Below the pieces are notes generated by a model. It saw nothing but the letters and a program-made list of their open reading frames with translations, did not search any database and had not been told where the DNA came from. From the NCBI GenBank assembly GCA_949316235.1, contig OX438744.1, positions 23,795,578 through 23,859,577 of the forward strand: DNA of 64,000 nt, given 5' to 3'. Of this stretch, positions 44,751 through 55,465 are shown piece after piece. The translations under genes were made by a program, and so were the position numbers. Each line of letters opens with the position of its first letter. Position 1 is the stretch's first letter. This DNA is from Oegoconia quadripuncta (taxonomy: Eukaryota; Arthropoda; Insecta; Lepidoptera; Autostichidae).

Positions 44751-46147
44751 ATAGCGATAGAACAAGCAAAAGTATTAAAAATATCATGGTATTATTGAGA
44801 AACATCACGATCATGAATAGATCTGTCTAACTCTAGTTTCATCAAAGCTATTTTCCTAAGTAATCTTCGATGCTTCGAAGCCTGACTGACAGATTTAAAC
44901 CCTTTTTTTGGAGAACCCATTAATAAAAATTTTACACATTTAAACATCTGACTTATATTTCGAAATCTAATTTAAGTACACGTCTGTATTATGGCCACCA
45001 TTTTCTGTCACCTATACCAAATACTATGCTTACTTTCAATTATATTAAATTGCTGATCGACCGCAAGTGTTATAATCTGGCAAGTATCTTGCCAACTCCG
45101 AATCTTATCCATGGGTTATGTGTTCACTTTCCCGTGGATCGGTTATTCAGATCATGGGGGCAACATGTCCCTTAACACCGTGCGACCACAACTGGCTTCG
45201 TCTGTGCGCTCCATTAAGTAACCCATAACGTTTCAAATTGGTGAAAACCAGCGCACAGATACGAAGGTTGCTGGGTGACTCTTAGTACTTCTTTAAGTTG
45301 GTATCTGTACAAGTGACCGATAAATGGTTCATGTTTAAAAACACAAGAAATGGCAAAGTACATATATGGTTTATTACAATGAAAGTATCGCATTGATAGT
45401 GTTTCCTCTGGCAGCTTACAGTGACACTTTTAGACAGGTGTATTTTAGTCAACACATGCAACATATGTCCGAATATTTTTCGTAGTTCCTCTTCAATTTT
45501 TTTTTTAGAAAAATGATGGTAATTTATGCGCATACGCACTGCCATTCCTTTTTCAATATTTTGAATTACACGAGCCACGAATTATTATTAACTTTGTATC
45601 TAAGGTTAAAATACCATGTGAACTATATTCCATAATTGGTACAGCTGTTCACCACATACCTCGGCGTTTGATGCAATGACAGTTCGTGAGCGAAATAGAC
45701 ATGCTTCGTTCACATTCACAACTTCTTCCAACAATGAGTTGGTGCCATTTTGTTGTTTTTAATGACCCGGAGACAGATATACGCGGTATTAGAAATGAGC
45801 TTAAAAGGCAGATTCGCCTAACTACGAAAAAAGGCCCAATAATACTTAATATAAGTCTATGATTATACGGGAGGAGAAAAAAACATATTTGCAATCAGAT
45901 ACAGTCAATTCAAAGAGTTGATTTAAATATAAACAACGTGAACTACACGATACCCCATCTTTGTTTTCCAAGTATTACGGCCTGGCAAATCCGGGCTCAA
46001 AGCTGCATAAAGCTGGTTAGTAAGCAAAGGCGTTAACCGCTGAGTCAAACTGTCTATATTTAGCCATCGCAGGCGCATGCGAAGTGTAAGCATCCTGTTG
46101 TCACGGCATGATTGATATTTCATGTGTGTATCCACAGAGAAGATATC

Positions 46148-46660
46148 GCACCAGCAAATACCACAGAATATAACAGTTTTTTACATGTAGTGACTGAAAC
46201 AAAGAAACCTTGTAACGGTGTCGTTCTTTTGAGCTTGATACTCATTGGTGGGTTTGGGTTATTGGAGTTCAAATTCGAAATTTTAAACTAACTGGCTGAC
46301 TGATGAACTGACGGATCCATTTTTACGACACATTGATTTCCAGATTTAACTCAGTCTCACCGTTATTCTAATCATTTTTTTACATCTCAATAGATATTTT
46401 TTTAGTTTTAAGGCTTTTCAATCCTCTGTACGATCTGTTTTATGGACTAAATAAGTTGGTGTGGTGATCCGTGTTCTGTTTTGACCCTGACCAGAGCTGT
46501 CCCGCCCCATTCTGTACATATACACCTCGTGACTCGACCCAGCTGGGCATAGGCGGGCTGGGAAGTTCACCCTTACAGGACTGGATTCAAAATTAAGTTT
46601 TTTAAGGAACAACGTTTTTTATTTCATCGTCATCACATCAGTCAGACTGCGAATTTCAGT
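46148..46660 (+). repeat. Dispersed repeat M, copy 1
   Basis: The left part ('gcaccagcaaataccacag', 'actgaaacaaagaaacctt') and right part ('cttacaggactggatt', 'caaaattaagttttttaagg') match 50998-51091 and 51397-51440. The two parts are 360 bp apart here. Confidence 0.45.
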
Positions 46661-46891
46661 CCATCATACCAGTGAATGACAGTTTTTTTTTTAAATAAGT
46701 ATAATTAATCTAGGTACTCCGACCACCATCACCACACATTTGTTACCCGACTAACCTAAAAGGAAGGGTTATAGTTTAACAGTCTATGTATGTATGCTCC
46801 ACCCCGTAATAATCAAACCTCTAATTGATTTTGTTTCTCAAAGACTATACATCGAAAGTTTTGATCTTCGGATATACTTCGAGATATTAGG

Positions 46892-46911
46892 TATATATAT
46901 ATATATATATT
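46892..46911. repeat. (AT)n microsatellite
   Basis: Uninterrupted alternating AT run of 20 bp or slightly more. Confidence 0.9.
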
Positions 46912-47462
46912 TTATAGAAAGAACAGCAAAACATCCGTCCTGACTACTTTATATGTAACAAATCTGGGGGCACGGTAGTGCACCCGCCAAGACGAGTCAA
47001 GCGAAGCGCAAGGGCACTACCTACCTTTTCTCTAAGTGTTTCGTCGTTTTTTTAAACCCTCATAGAGTTGGTTTCCGATGTACCAGATAGTTCATATTCT
47101 CAGGATATGATGTCAATAATAGATAAATACCAGATAAAATGTAATCTGGTTCGAAGTGTCAACACGGGACTCACGCAAGCCGCCTCACCGTGCCTTTTAG
47201 AACCTATCTTTAAATTACTTGCGTGGGAGTCGCACTTGTAACCACTTCTTATATGGTGGACCAAATCGTTTAGAGACCCGTTATTTTTACGGTATCGCAT
47301 TATTATAGTAGATTTATATCATTACTTTAGTGATTTCATTGGCATCGTGTCGACTGATGTAATGACCTCATGCCCACTATGCTGTCAAAGTGGACGCAAT
47401 AGTTATTTTGAAATAGGGTACCAAAGCTAGCTTTTCAATACGTTCGTAATCTCTGTGTGGCG

Positions 47463-47665
47463 TGTCATCATCAGCCCGTAAACATCCCACTGCAAGGGAT
47501 ATAGGACTTCCCTCGTGTAATGAAGTATGGGCCATAGTCCACCACGTTGGCCCAATGCGGGTTGGGGGCTTCTCATGCTTTCGAATTTTTATTTCTCAGG
47601 CATGCAGGTGAGGAATCACCATGTTTTCCTTTACCCTTTAAGAGCAGTCGGATAAATGTTTCTTT
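47463..47665 (+). repeat. Dispersed repeat G, copy 1
   Basis: 'cactgcaagggatataggac', 'aatgcgggttgggggcttc', 'tttctcaggcatgcag' and 'ttaagagcagtcggataaat' recur at 62288-62560. This is a familiar lepidopteran interspersed sequence often ending near a tRNA-like or simple tail. Confidence 0.55.
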
Positions 47666-47820
47666 TTCTATAGACAATCAAAACAGGTGGACTTCTAAGG
47701 TCTATTCATATCGATTGACCATTTTGTGTGAAAAATGTCAGGAATTTCGTAAAATTATCCGTTTTTTTTTTTTGATCTGTCAACCCAACACCGAAAGAAC
47801 TTCTTAGTTCCTCGATTGAT

Positions 47821-47966
47821 GACCGGTTTGGTGTAGTGGTTAGAAACGCTGTCAGCCTAATTAAAAGGTCGCGGGTTCCAATCCCCTAGCGTATGTTTGT
47901 ATGTCCATCAAGTGACCCGCATGCTCGTTTGCCGCCCTCTCATAATATAAAAAAAAAAAAAAAAAA
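47821..47966 (+). mobile_element. Chimeric retroposon: SINE C head fused to LINE D tail
   Basis: Positions 47821-47908 are the tRNA-like head of family C ('gaccggtttggtgtagtgg', 'gtcgcgggttccaatcccc'). At 47909 the sequence switches to the last about 40 bp of family D ('gtgacccgcatgctcgtttg', 'gccgccctctcat') and a long A tail. This is the tRNA-head plus LINE-tail design of mobilisable SINEs. Confidence 0.7.
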
Positions 47967-49039
47967 CATAAGTAATTAAATTAAATTGACGCTGGGTGGC
48001 GTGTACTGGGTGGAATAAAATAGAAACAACCCGTCTCTTTCAGTGGGTGTAGTAACTCTGAAATCGAGACCCTCTATTCCCCTAACCAATAATTACGAGT
48101 ACCTACTTCGAGCAAAAATCTTGCCACGAAATACGCATTTTAAGAAACGAGGCCAGAAAACTCGGCCTCCTTCTTTATATAGAAACTTTCCTAATATCTG
48201 TTGAACCTGCAACACCGAGAATTAATTCTCGATCGAAATTATAATAAAACCAATACAATCTTCCTCATTTCTTATATTTACCGTGAAAACGTGTGAAATG
48301 TTAAGTATGTACATATATTAATTGTTGTCAATTTGTCCCGACACAAACTAGGATTTCCTTTAGCTCGAAACAATGAACAAAGCTTATGAGGAAATTTATA
48401 AGGAGAATTTCCCATCGTAAATTTATAATAGCTATTGGTCGTATTATTATTAGAAAAACATAAATGAACTGTTATCGATTGTAAAGTCAATGAACGAGGA
48501 TGAAGACGGATGAGAAACACCTCCGCAAAAAGTTTGTTGTGATAAGGGTCATGATACGATTTTTATTACAATATAACTGATATTATCTTAAAAATATCCC
48601 CCCCCCCCCCCATGTTAAAAAAAAACAATTTTGCTGTACGAAAAAGCTGCGCTGCAAGTGCTTCCAGATTTTATACTCGATATCATTTTTTTGTTTTCTT
48701 AAGAATCGACTTAAAATTAACCCTACACTATATATCTTATGTATCTTTATAGCTCAGGAAGATATCAGTGATTTATGACCTTACCTTTTATAGTTTTTTT
48801 TATAAGGAAGTTAATTCGTTGGTGTACTACATGGGCAATTAAGATCATGCAATACAGTTTATTCGTGAGAATAGTTCTCTGACCTTCGGTTACTATTCTG
48901 TGAAGGGTTCCGTGAGTGTACAAAAGGGCTTCGTGATGTTAATTTATTAAAATATATGTGCGCATTAATTTATGGACCTTGTAATCGACACAGCAAAATC
49001 TATTCTTCTAAAAATGTTTTAGTAGAATAAAATTTATTT
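47967..49039. other. Unassigned intronic sequence
   Basis: No gene is supported. A run of 14 C's at 48598-48611 is the only striking simple repeat; such runs are often polymorphic or assembly-sensitive. Confidence 0.4.
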
Positions 49040-49260
49040 AAATAAATAGATATTTCGGACACTTACACAAATCATCTAGTGTCAAACTAAGCAAACCTCG
49101 TTCTACGGATTCTAGATAACGGATAAACATACATAAATATTTATATAAACATCCATGACTCGGGTATAAATGTTCGTATTCATCACACAAACATATACCC
49201 CTCGCGGGATTCGAACCGGCAACCGTTGGTTTCGCTGAGTGTCACTATCCACCGTCACCA
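49040..49260 (-). mobile_element. SINE family B, nearly full-length copy
   Basis: Antisense copy with 'tatttcggacacttacac' at the left and the box-B complement 'cgggattcgaaccgg' at the right; the first bases of the head are damaged. Confidence 0.75.
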
Positions 49261-49619
49261 TTTTTTGTTGGTTACAGAATTGCACTTTTGACATATGTGA
49301 AACCTTTTTATCCTATTCTTATCTACTTATATAAAAAAAGAAGCGTACAGGTATCATTCCGTAATTTGGAGGCTCCACTGAAAACCAGCGGTGTAGTGCA
49401 ACCGCTACAACCCATGTTGAGTTGGGGACCCTTTTGGCTCCACTTTGCGGCACCGACAATTAGGTTCACACCATGTTCCTTTCTTTTGAACGTAAGAATC
49501 TTTTCTCCAGGGTGTTTGTGTCTATCTATATCGTGTCCTGTGAGTATAACTTTAAAGAGGCTAACATTCTTGAACTAAGTATATAATTGTATGTAATAAA
49601 GGCAATAGTAAATAATTTT

Positions 49620-49721
49620 TGTGACCCTTTTGGTTGTTGCGGGTGTCCATGGGCGGCGGTGATTGCTTTCCATCAGGTGACCAGCATGCTCGTTTTCCGC
49701 CCTCTCATATAAAAAAAAAAA
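49620..49721 (+). mobile_element. LINE 3' end (family D), copy 3
   Basis: 'gtgacccttttggttgttgc', 'tgtccatgggcggcggtgat' and an A tail of 11 bases. Very similar to 10615-10738. From 49722 to 50664 nothing else could be named. Confidence 0.7.
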
Positions 49722-50664
49722 GAGATATCCCCTGCCTGCGTCAAGGCAATCTTGGTGTCTTCAAATCCAGAACGTATAGGCCATAAGCCCTTCATTTATG
49801 GGTCCGCGTAGTCCAACTTGCCAGGTCAAATGTTCACTACTTTTGTATAAAAATCAGGAAACTCTGGCGCTTAAATTCTCTAGATAAACCAATTGTGTTA
49901 AAAGCTAAATATCTTGGAAATGCTGAAGCGATCTCCATTAAACATGGCCAAAACGATCTCGCAAATACTAGCTTTAGAACACAATAAACTGTTTTGAAAT
50001 CGTTTCAATAGTTTTGACGCTGTGACGCCACAAACTGACACGTAAAAAAGCAATAGCTTAACTACTCTTCGGTGTTGAAAAAATATTGATACGGAACCTC
50101 GCATCAACGGGATAACTAAACATAATATACAAGGTTTTTGTGCTTCAATTCTGTCTTAGGTACATTAAATCTTCTCTAACAAAAAATTGGATGTATTATA
50201 CCTACCTAGGTATGAATAATGGATTTTTTCATGCGTGGAGTCATGGCAGATTTGTTTATATCTACTCGTACGTAGGCATAAAACCACTTTGATTGATTTG
50301 CGTGACGAGACCGAAGGACCAATCTAACGATGCCACTTTTTGCGTAAGCTTCTGGGTGTCTAACACTAATAAATGATTATAAAAAATATATGTAAAATTG
50401 GATGTTTTTACTATGGGTATCTCCTCGTTATTACCTATGCGCTATGGTGTCTGCGCAACTGTTTCCGGCAATTTCGTGAATTATTAACACTGATGGACAT
50501 GAAATTAAAAGTCACGGATTTTAATAATCCAACTCGTATACCTACATTTAAATGTGCGTTTATGCTAATAAGTATGGGTAACGTAGATTTTAGGATTATG
50601 ATAGGCAACATCCTTAATTCATCATAAAAATATCCCACAATAATATAGGGGATATTATGTCCTA

Positions 50665-50981
50665 GGCCCGTATTAATAAATCAATCTCAATAGAAGTCTT
50701 GAGGCTGTATCAACCGAGATGCGTCTTAAGCTCCGTGCTAATTTATAAACCAATCTAGAGGTCTACTCAGCTGAGATCACTTCTAAAGTACTCGCCTCAG
50801 CGGCGAATGAATGAATGATAGTCTTGAGTTTCGTTTATTAATACGCGCACCTCTCAGGTGAGTACTGTTTGAGTATGCACGTCCTTTTCAGGCCTCAAGT
50901 TAGGCTTATTAATCAACACGTTTACTTGAGACCGGTCACAAGACTGTTCTCAATCTTGAGAATGGTTTATTAATACGGGCT
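50665..50981. mobile_element. PIF/Harbinger-like MITE family J, copy 1
   Basis: The ends GGCCCGTATTAATAAA and its complement are flanked by CTA on both sides (50662-50664 and 50982-50984). A 3-bp TWA-like target duplication with this GC-then-AT terminal repeat is typical of PIF/Harbinger. The interior repeats 'tttattaat' and 'cttgag' motifs on both strands. It has no coding frame. Confidence 0.75.
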
Positions 50982-50997
50982 CTAGTTTCGAAAGCGT

Positions 50998-51475
50998 CCG
51001 GGGAACGCACCAACAAATACCACAGAATATAACAGCGTCTTTTTCTATAGGTACCTATAGTGTAGGTATAGACTGAAACAATGAAACCTTGACCGCCTCC
51101 GTGGCCCAATGTAAACAACATAGGGTTTTACGAGTCGCGCGTTCAGTCTCCAGCGGCGTACATATTTAGTACTCGGTTTGGTTGGTGGTAGGGCATTTTA
51201 AATGTCCGCCTGGCTAGCTACCACCATCTTATCTAAGTCTGCCGCCAAACAGCAATGTTAGTAAGCATTGTTGTATTCCGGTTGTAAGAGAAAAGATAGC
51301 CAGTCCCCCAAATATTCACCTTCACCTTCGGCCTCATCTTCACTTAAATCAGGTGTGATTGAGGTCAAGTGCTAACCCGTTGTTCATAAAAAAAAACCTT
51401 TACAGACCTGGATTATACAAAATTAAGTTTTTGAGGAAATCATGAACGTTTTTGGATATTTTTTTATTTCATCAT
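50998..51475 (+). repeat. Dispersed repeat M, copy 2, interrupted by SINE A
   Basis: 'gcaccaacaaataccacag' to 'aatgaaacctt' on the left and 'tacagacctggattatac' on the right join when the SINE at 51092-51396 is removed. Confidence 0.5.
51092..51396 (+). mobile_element. SINE family A nested in repeat M
   Basis: The head 'accgcctccgtggcccaatg' has a damaged box-B region. The body and A tail are complete apart from a deletion before 'caccttcggcctcatc'. AAACCTT flanks both ends as target duplication. Confidence 0.85.
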
Positions 51476-51562
51476 TGTCATATTAGCCACGGCACGTCCA
51501 CTGCCAACATAGGCCTCCCCCATAGACTTCCAGAGTGACCGGTTGGAAATGGCCTGCATCCA
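51467..51562 (-). pseudogene. RTE-like LINE ORF C-terminus
   Basis: The minus strand encodes WMQAISNRSLWKSMGEAYV and then loses frame by a single-base change relative to 35652-35745, where QQWT follows. It ends in a GAT-rich tail. Confidence 0.7.
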
Positions 51563-51564
51563 AT

Positions 51565-51788
51565 GACCACCAATCGGTGTAATAGATAATGACTCTGTCT
51601 GTAAACGGGTTCGAATACCGCGAGGGGTAAATGTTTGTGTGAATACTAACACTTATAACCGAGTCATGGATGTTTATATAAATATTTATGTATGTCTATC
51701 CATTGGGTATCCATAGCACAAGCTAGTTGCGTTCCGGTTGTCACAGATAAGATAGCCAGTCCCCCAAATACGTTGGGGTTTCCGGTTT
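51565..51788 (+). mobile_element. SINE B copy joined to a SINE A fragment
   Basis: A degraded family B copy (51565-51727, head 'gaccaccaatcggtgtaata') stops at 'gcacaagctagttgc' and continues without a gap as an internal piece of family A ('gttccggttgtcacagataa', 'gccagtcccccaaata') to about 51788. It may be a recombination junction or a deletion between adjacent SINEs. Confidence 0.65.
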
Positions 51789-51934
51789 AATAAATATTTT
51801 TTGTTACTTACTTATAACCTTCTGCCCGTGGCGTATGCGGCCAAGCGTATGTCGACGCTTGGCCGCATTTCTTTAATACCAAGTTATATTATTAATAATG
51901 TTATTTTTAATTAAAATTTCTTTTGTTTTAACAG

Positions 51935-52173
51935 AAGGCGAGCTCGAAACGGAATGGCTGCAGGCGGCCGGTCTTGGCTCCCTTGCGGCGCCGTTCCAAG
52001 CTGGCCTGGAGGTGACCGAGGCCCAGCTGGGTGATGCTGTGAGACCGCTTCCCAGGGAACAGGCAGCCGCCGTCCGCAGGCGGGTGAGGAGGCTCAATCG
52101 GACCGTCAGGAGGAAACGAGCTGCCTCCAGAGCTAGAAAGCCAGACATCAGAGACGTGTTTCGGGATTTGGAG
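51935..52173 (+). CDS. conu: RhoGAP conundrum/ARHGAP18-like, second coding exon
   Basis: The exon lies between the acceptor ttttaacag and the donor gag|gtgagt. It encodes a split Glu codon plus 79 residues. It starts GELETEWLQAAGLGSL and continues with LPREQAAAVRRRV and, near its end, KPDIRDVFRDLE. ARHGAP18/28/40 proteins share the pattern ETEWL-x-AGL, then LT/PRxQAAAVxxRV, then a basic stretch and VRDIF, N-terminal to the RhoGAP domain. The exon ends in phase 0. It is strikingly GC-rich compared with the intron and has long open frames on both strands as a consequence. With 2539-2665 it makes residues 1-122. The family call is good; the gene symbol follows the fly orthologue and is less certain. 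Confidence 0.85.
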
Positions 52174-52204
52174 GTGAGTTTTGTTCTTTTTTTTTGGGTA
52201 CGAC

Positions 52205-52479
52205 GGTTTAACAATTGATCTCAATCACACCTCATGATAAGTGAAGATGAGGTCGAAGGTGGAAATGTACTGACGCGGAAACCCTATCTTATTCGGGGGA
52301 CTGACTATCTTATCTCTGACATCCAAGACGGAACTATGCTATTACAATGTTGTTTGGCGGCAGACTTACCTAGATAAGATGTTGGTAGTTGAGTACTAAA
52401 CATGTACCCCGCTGGGGATCGAACCCGCGACCTCCGATTCGTAAACCCTATGTTGTTTACATTGAGCCACCGCAAGCGG
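52205..52479 (-). mobile_element. SINE family A, diverged copy close to the exon
   Basis: It begins about 30 bp after the splice donor. The A tail is not obvious, and about 40 bp around 'gatgttggtag|ttgagtacta' are deleted relative to full copies. Confidence 0.75.
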
Positions 52480-52895
52480 GCAAAAAAGGCAGTGTTTTAA
52501 GTAACAATAACTCTTATGAACATGGCTGAAGCTTATATGTATATAGTTTAATTAGAATCGGTTTATTCATTTCGAAAAATTTGAACTTGAATTTTATGGA
52601 ATGCCGTGTGGGATAAATCCTCTTAACACAATACAATAACAAACATTCAATGCCCTACTGCGTTTACGAAGCTGTAGGAAAAGTTATTTTGAGTTGAAGT
52701 CGTGACCTCGCAACACGTGTCCAACTTTAAGCTATACCGGTTTGAACACCTGAATGGAGGCTGGAGCCATTCACGATCGGTTATATTAAATCTCTTCTCA
52801 AGCTTGTAATTACTCAGATATGCCCTCCGAGCGGAAAATATTCAAACACACAGCTGCGGTATATAGAAACAGTAGTGTCACTTCTAACACATTTT

Positions 52896-53134
52896 ACCGC
52901 CTCCGTGGCTCAATGTAAACAACATTGGGTTTACGATTCGGAGGTCGCGGGTTGGTGGTAGGGCATTTTAAATGTCCGCCTGGCTAGCTACCACCATCTT
53001 ATCTAAATCTGCCGCCAAGCAGCAATGTTAATAGCATTGTCGTGTTCCGGTTGTCAGAGATAAGATTACCAGTCCCCCAAATGTGTTGGGGTTTTGAGGT
53101 CAAGTACCAACCCGTTATGCATAAAAAAAAAAAA
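52896..53134 (+). mobile_element. SINE family A with two internal deletions
   Basis: The head runs to 'ggtcgcgggtt' and then jumps to 'ggtggtagggcattttaaat', losing box B and about 40 bp at a repeated ggtt. A second deletion joins 'tgttggggtttt' to 'gaggtcaagtacc'. The A tail is 12 bases. Confidence 0.8.
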
Positions 53135-53699
53135 CAATGATATGATGGTTGTTATAGAGCTCGTGCCAGCACGAACGGCATCTTGAGTGTGTTAGCTCAG
53201 CGTTGGACTCTCCATTGTAGGCGCGGTGGATGCGCTTTGATGCTGCTGTTGTCGCAGAGCCTCGACGTTTTTAGTGATCTTTAGTTATAGTAGCACAACT
53301 TTCAATTAGTTTTACTCCTGCAACTAACACCTATGGATTTATTCGTCCGAAATAAAAATTGTTTGTAGAGACAATTGGTAAGTTCAGCCAAATCAGCTTG
53401 ACTAAAGATATTATTACTGGGAAACCCCTCCCGTCCCTCCTCCCAAAGCCTCTTCTCTAGGTATGAACGCCATAATCCACCACGCGGGCCCAATGGGGAT
53501 TGGTGACTTTGTGTCCCGTCTAATGGCTACCTCACAATCAGTGTTCACCACACAGCACAGAGTGCATAACCCATCGAAAGTGATAATCAAAACGAAAAGC
53601 GAATGTGACTACTCCACGAGTAACTACCTAGTTTGGGAAAATATTGTGGGCCACCAAAACTCTCCGCTCCTGCGCGGACTTCGCAGACTCAACGCCTTG

Positions 53700-53935
53700 T
53701 TGGAGTGAGACCAGGAGTGTGATGTGTTCGCTGGGAGTTGGCCGAGTGTTAGAAGGGCGTGTTTGCAGTGCTGTGAGATTGATGGATGATTGACTTAGAT
53801 AAATAATTAAGAATAGCTATAAATTTTGGTAACTAATTTGTACTACCTAAGTAACCGTACAGTGCATTGGTAATTTGTAATTGGTAATTGGTAATGCTGT
53901 ATGTGAAAGACTGAATAAATAAATAAATTTAAAAA
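53700..53935 (+). repeat. LINE-like 3' untranslated tail
   Basis: The stretch ends 'gtgaaagactgaataaataa' with an AATAAATAAATAAATTTAAA tail, a common ending of lepidopteran non-LTR elements. The frame 53463-53708 upstream, ending LRGLRRLNALLE, may belong to it, but I recognise no domain. Confidence 0.4.
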
Positions 53936-54207
53936 AAATTATAATAATAATTGTATTTTGAAATTGATCTTCCAATCTCATAATCTGAATTATCTTAACA
54001 CTTGATCATTTCTTTCAGAACTGATTCCTCACTTTTATTTAATCTTGATTCCATTGCATATGAAAACAAATGCAAGGATCAACTATCTTGAAGTTCTAAA
54101 AAGACGGAATAGGAATTCATTTGAAGGAATTTATTTCCTGATTTTCCGGCAGGTTCTAAGATATTCTTCTAATGTACCTAACAGTACCAATCTTTTGATA
54201 ATTAATT

Positions 54208-54375
54208 ATCAGCGCTCCGTCCGCGGCGTCGCTCTCGTAAGATTATTTTATTCCGCACTTTTTCAGGATGAGAAGTGTCCTTTCACTGCCTTTTACTACA
54301 ATCGGTTCTGTTTAACGTGAAAAAGTAACAAACATACAATAAAATTGCCTTCGCGTTTATATTAGTGTGGATATC
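54208..54375 (+). repeat. Dispersed repeat ending in TATATTAGT, copy 3
   Basis: 'ctccgtccgcggcgtcgctc', 'aaaaagtaacaaacatac' and 'cgcgtttatattagtgtgg' match the layout of 41548-41768 with considerable divergence. Confidence 0.5.
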
Positions 54376-54849
54376 TCTGTGGAAATCTACTCAATTTTCT
54401 TTAGCATAAGTGTTAAGATTGTCAATCAACTGATTTTTAATCTGAATTTTTAGACGCCCATAAGATCTGCTTGCACAATGCCGCGACGTCACAAGCCGGT
54501 TCTCAAACTTTCTTCCGAAATGCCTTCAATCCTCAACCACTCAAGCTCAAGTGAAGTTATGTTCTTTGCACTTGACATTGACTTGTCCATCATGCCAAGT
54601 TGTCATGTTTAAACCCGCTCATCCGAACTTGATGCTAACCGTTATTCGATCTAAAGATTATATGATTTTCAAACTGGATTTAGACAAGTAAGAAATTAAA
54701 GTTGATATAGGTTTCCCGGTACTGTATACCGCTTGGTGTCGCACAAGCTATTGCATGTACCAACCTAAAGATTTGGCTTCGGTGTACCCAAGCATATCTC
54801 AAACTCTGGTCGAACACGCCAGGTTTAACACACTCCAAAAAACGAATGA

Positions 54850-55175
54850 AAGCCTTCAACAAGAAGGCTGCCGGGGAAGCACTGTAGTAGGAACAATAAT
54901 CTACGCATTCTCGCAAGGGCCCTCACGGGGCACTGCTGTCTGAACAAACACATACTCAACATGGAGCTCCGAGAAATGGGGAAGTGTAGACTTTGCTTCC
55001 TTGCAGAGGAAACACCTGTACATCTGCTGTGTGAATGTAGCCTGCTGATGCGTACTAGGTGGATCGACCTGGGTGGCCACTTGCTGTACCCGGATGAGAT
55101 AAAAACTATCAGCGCCAGGAAACTAATCCAATTCCTCAAAGAAGGCAAACCTGAGCAACGAACCGTAGGTTAGTG
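54850..55175 (+). pseudogene. LINE ORF2 C-terminal remnant with CCHC-like motif
   Basis: The frame reads ILARALTGHCCLNKHILNM, then CRLCFLAEETPVHLLCECSL (C-x2-C-x8-H-x3-C) and ends near GKPEQRTVG. This matches the segment after the RNase H domain in I- or R1-like LINEs, where 'LTGHxxLNxHL' and the zinc-knuckle follow one another. The reverse transcriptase and most of RNase H are missing. An A-rich end with 'aataaacctaacctaac' follows at 55440, after a foldback insertion. Confidence 0.75.
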
Positions 55176-55220
55176 GCGATCACAATAGATCCGCAACGGT
55201 CGCAGTGATACAGTGTTCGA

Positions 55221-55396
55221 AGTGTGAGTTTTGTCTCGTTTTTAACTTTACCATCGCGTTCGCGTTTACGAAAAAAGTCCCTATGAAAAAAATCGTTTTG
55301 CCAGCTATCCGCTAGAGGCGCTGCACATTTCTCCATACAAATAGTCACGTAAACGTGAACGCGGTAGTAAAGTTAAGTCGAAGCAAAATTCACACT
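55221..55396. mobile_element. Foldback MITE inserted in a LINE tail
   Basis: The left arm 'agtgtgagttttgtctcg', 'ttaactttacca', 'cgcgttcgcgtttacg' is mirrored by 'cgtaaacgtgaacgcg', 'tagtaaagttaa' and 'caaaattcacact'. It is 176 bp long and has no coding capacity. Confidence 0.7.
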
Positions 55397-55465
55397 CCGC
55401 CCTCAGATCTCCGACGACTTGCAACATCCCCATATAAAACCAATAAACCTAACCTAACGATGTAC

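Larger units (their letters stand above)
2666..51934 (+). other. 49-kb first coding intron of the conu-like gene
   Basis: The intron runs from the donor gtaag at 2666 to the acceptor ttttaacag ending at 51934, about 49.3 kb. It contains only mobile-element debris, simple repeats and unassigned AT-rich sequence, with no second host gene that I could support on either strand. Large first introns often carry enhancers and alternative promoters; three CG-rich patches are noted separately. Confidence 0.7.

Noticed and set aside
45282..45894. Minus-strand frames of 98 and 81 codons
   Set aside because: No recognisable domain, no splice context, AT-driven composition.
51873..52224. Antisense open frames of 113 and 98 codons over the conu exon
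   Set aside because: They are shadows of a GC-rich coding exon; the plus-strand frame has splice sites and family motifs.
55440..55460. Telomeric repeat array
   Set aside because: Only two CCTAA units are present, part of a LINE tail.
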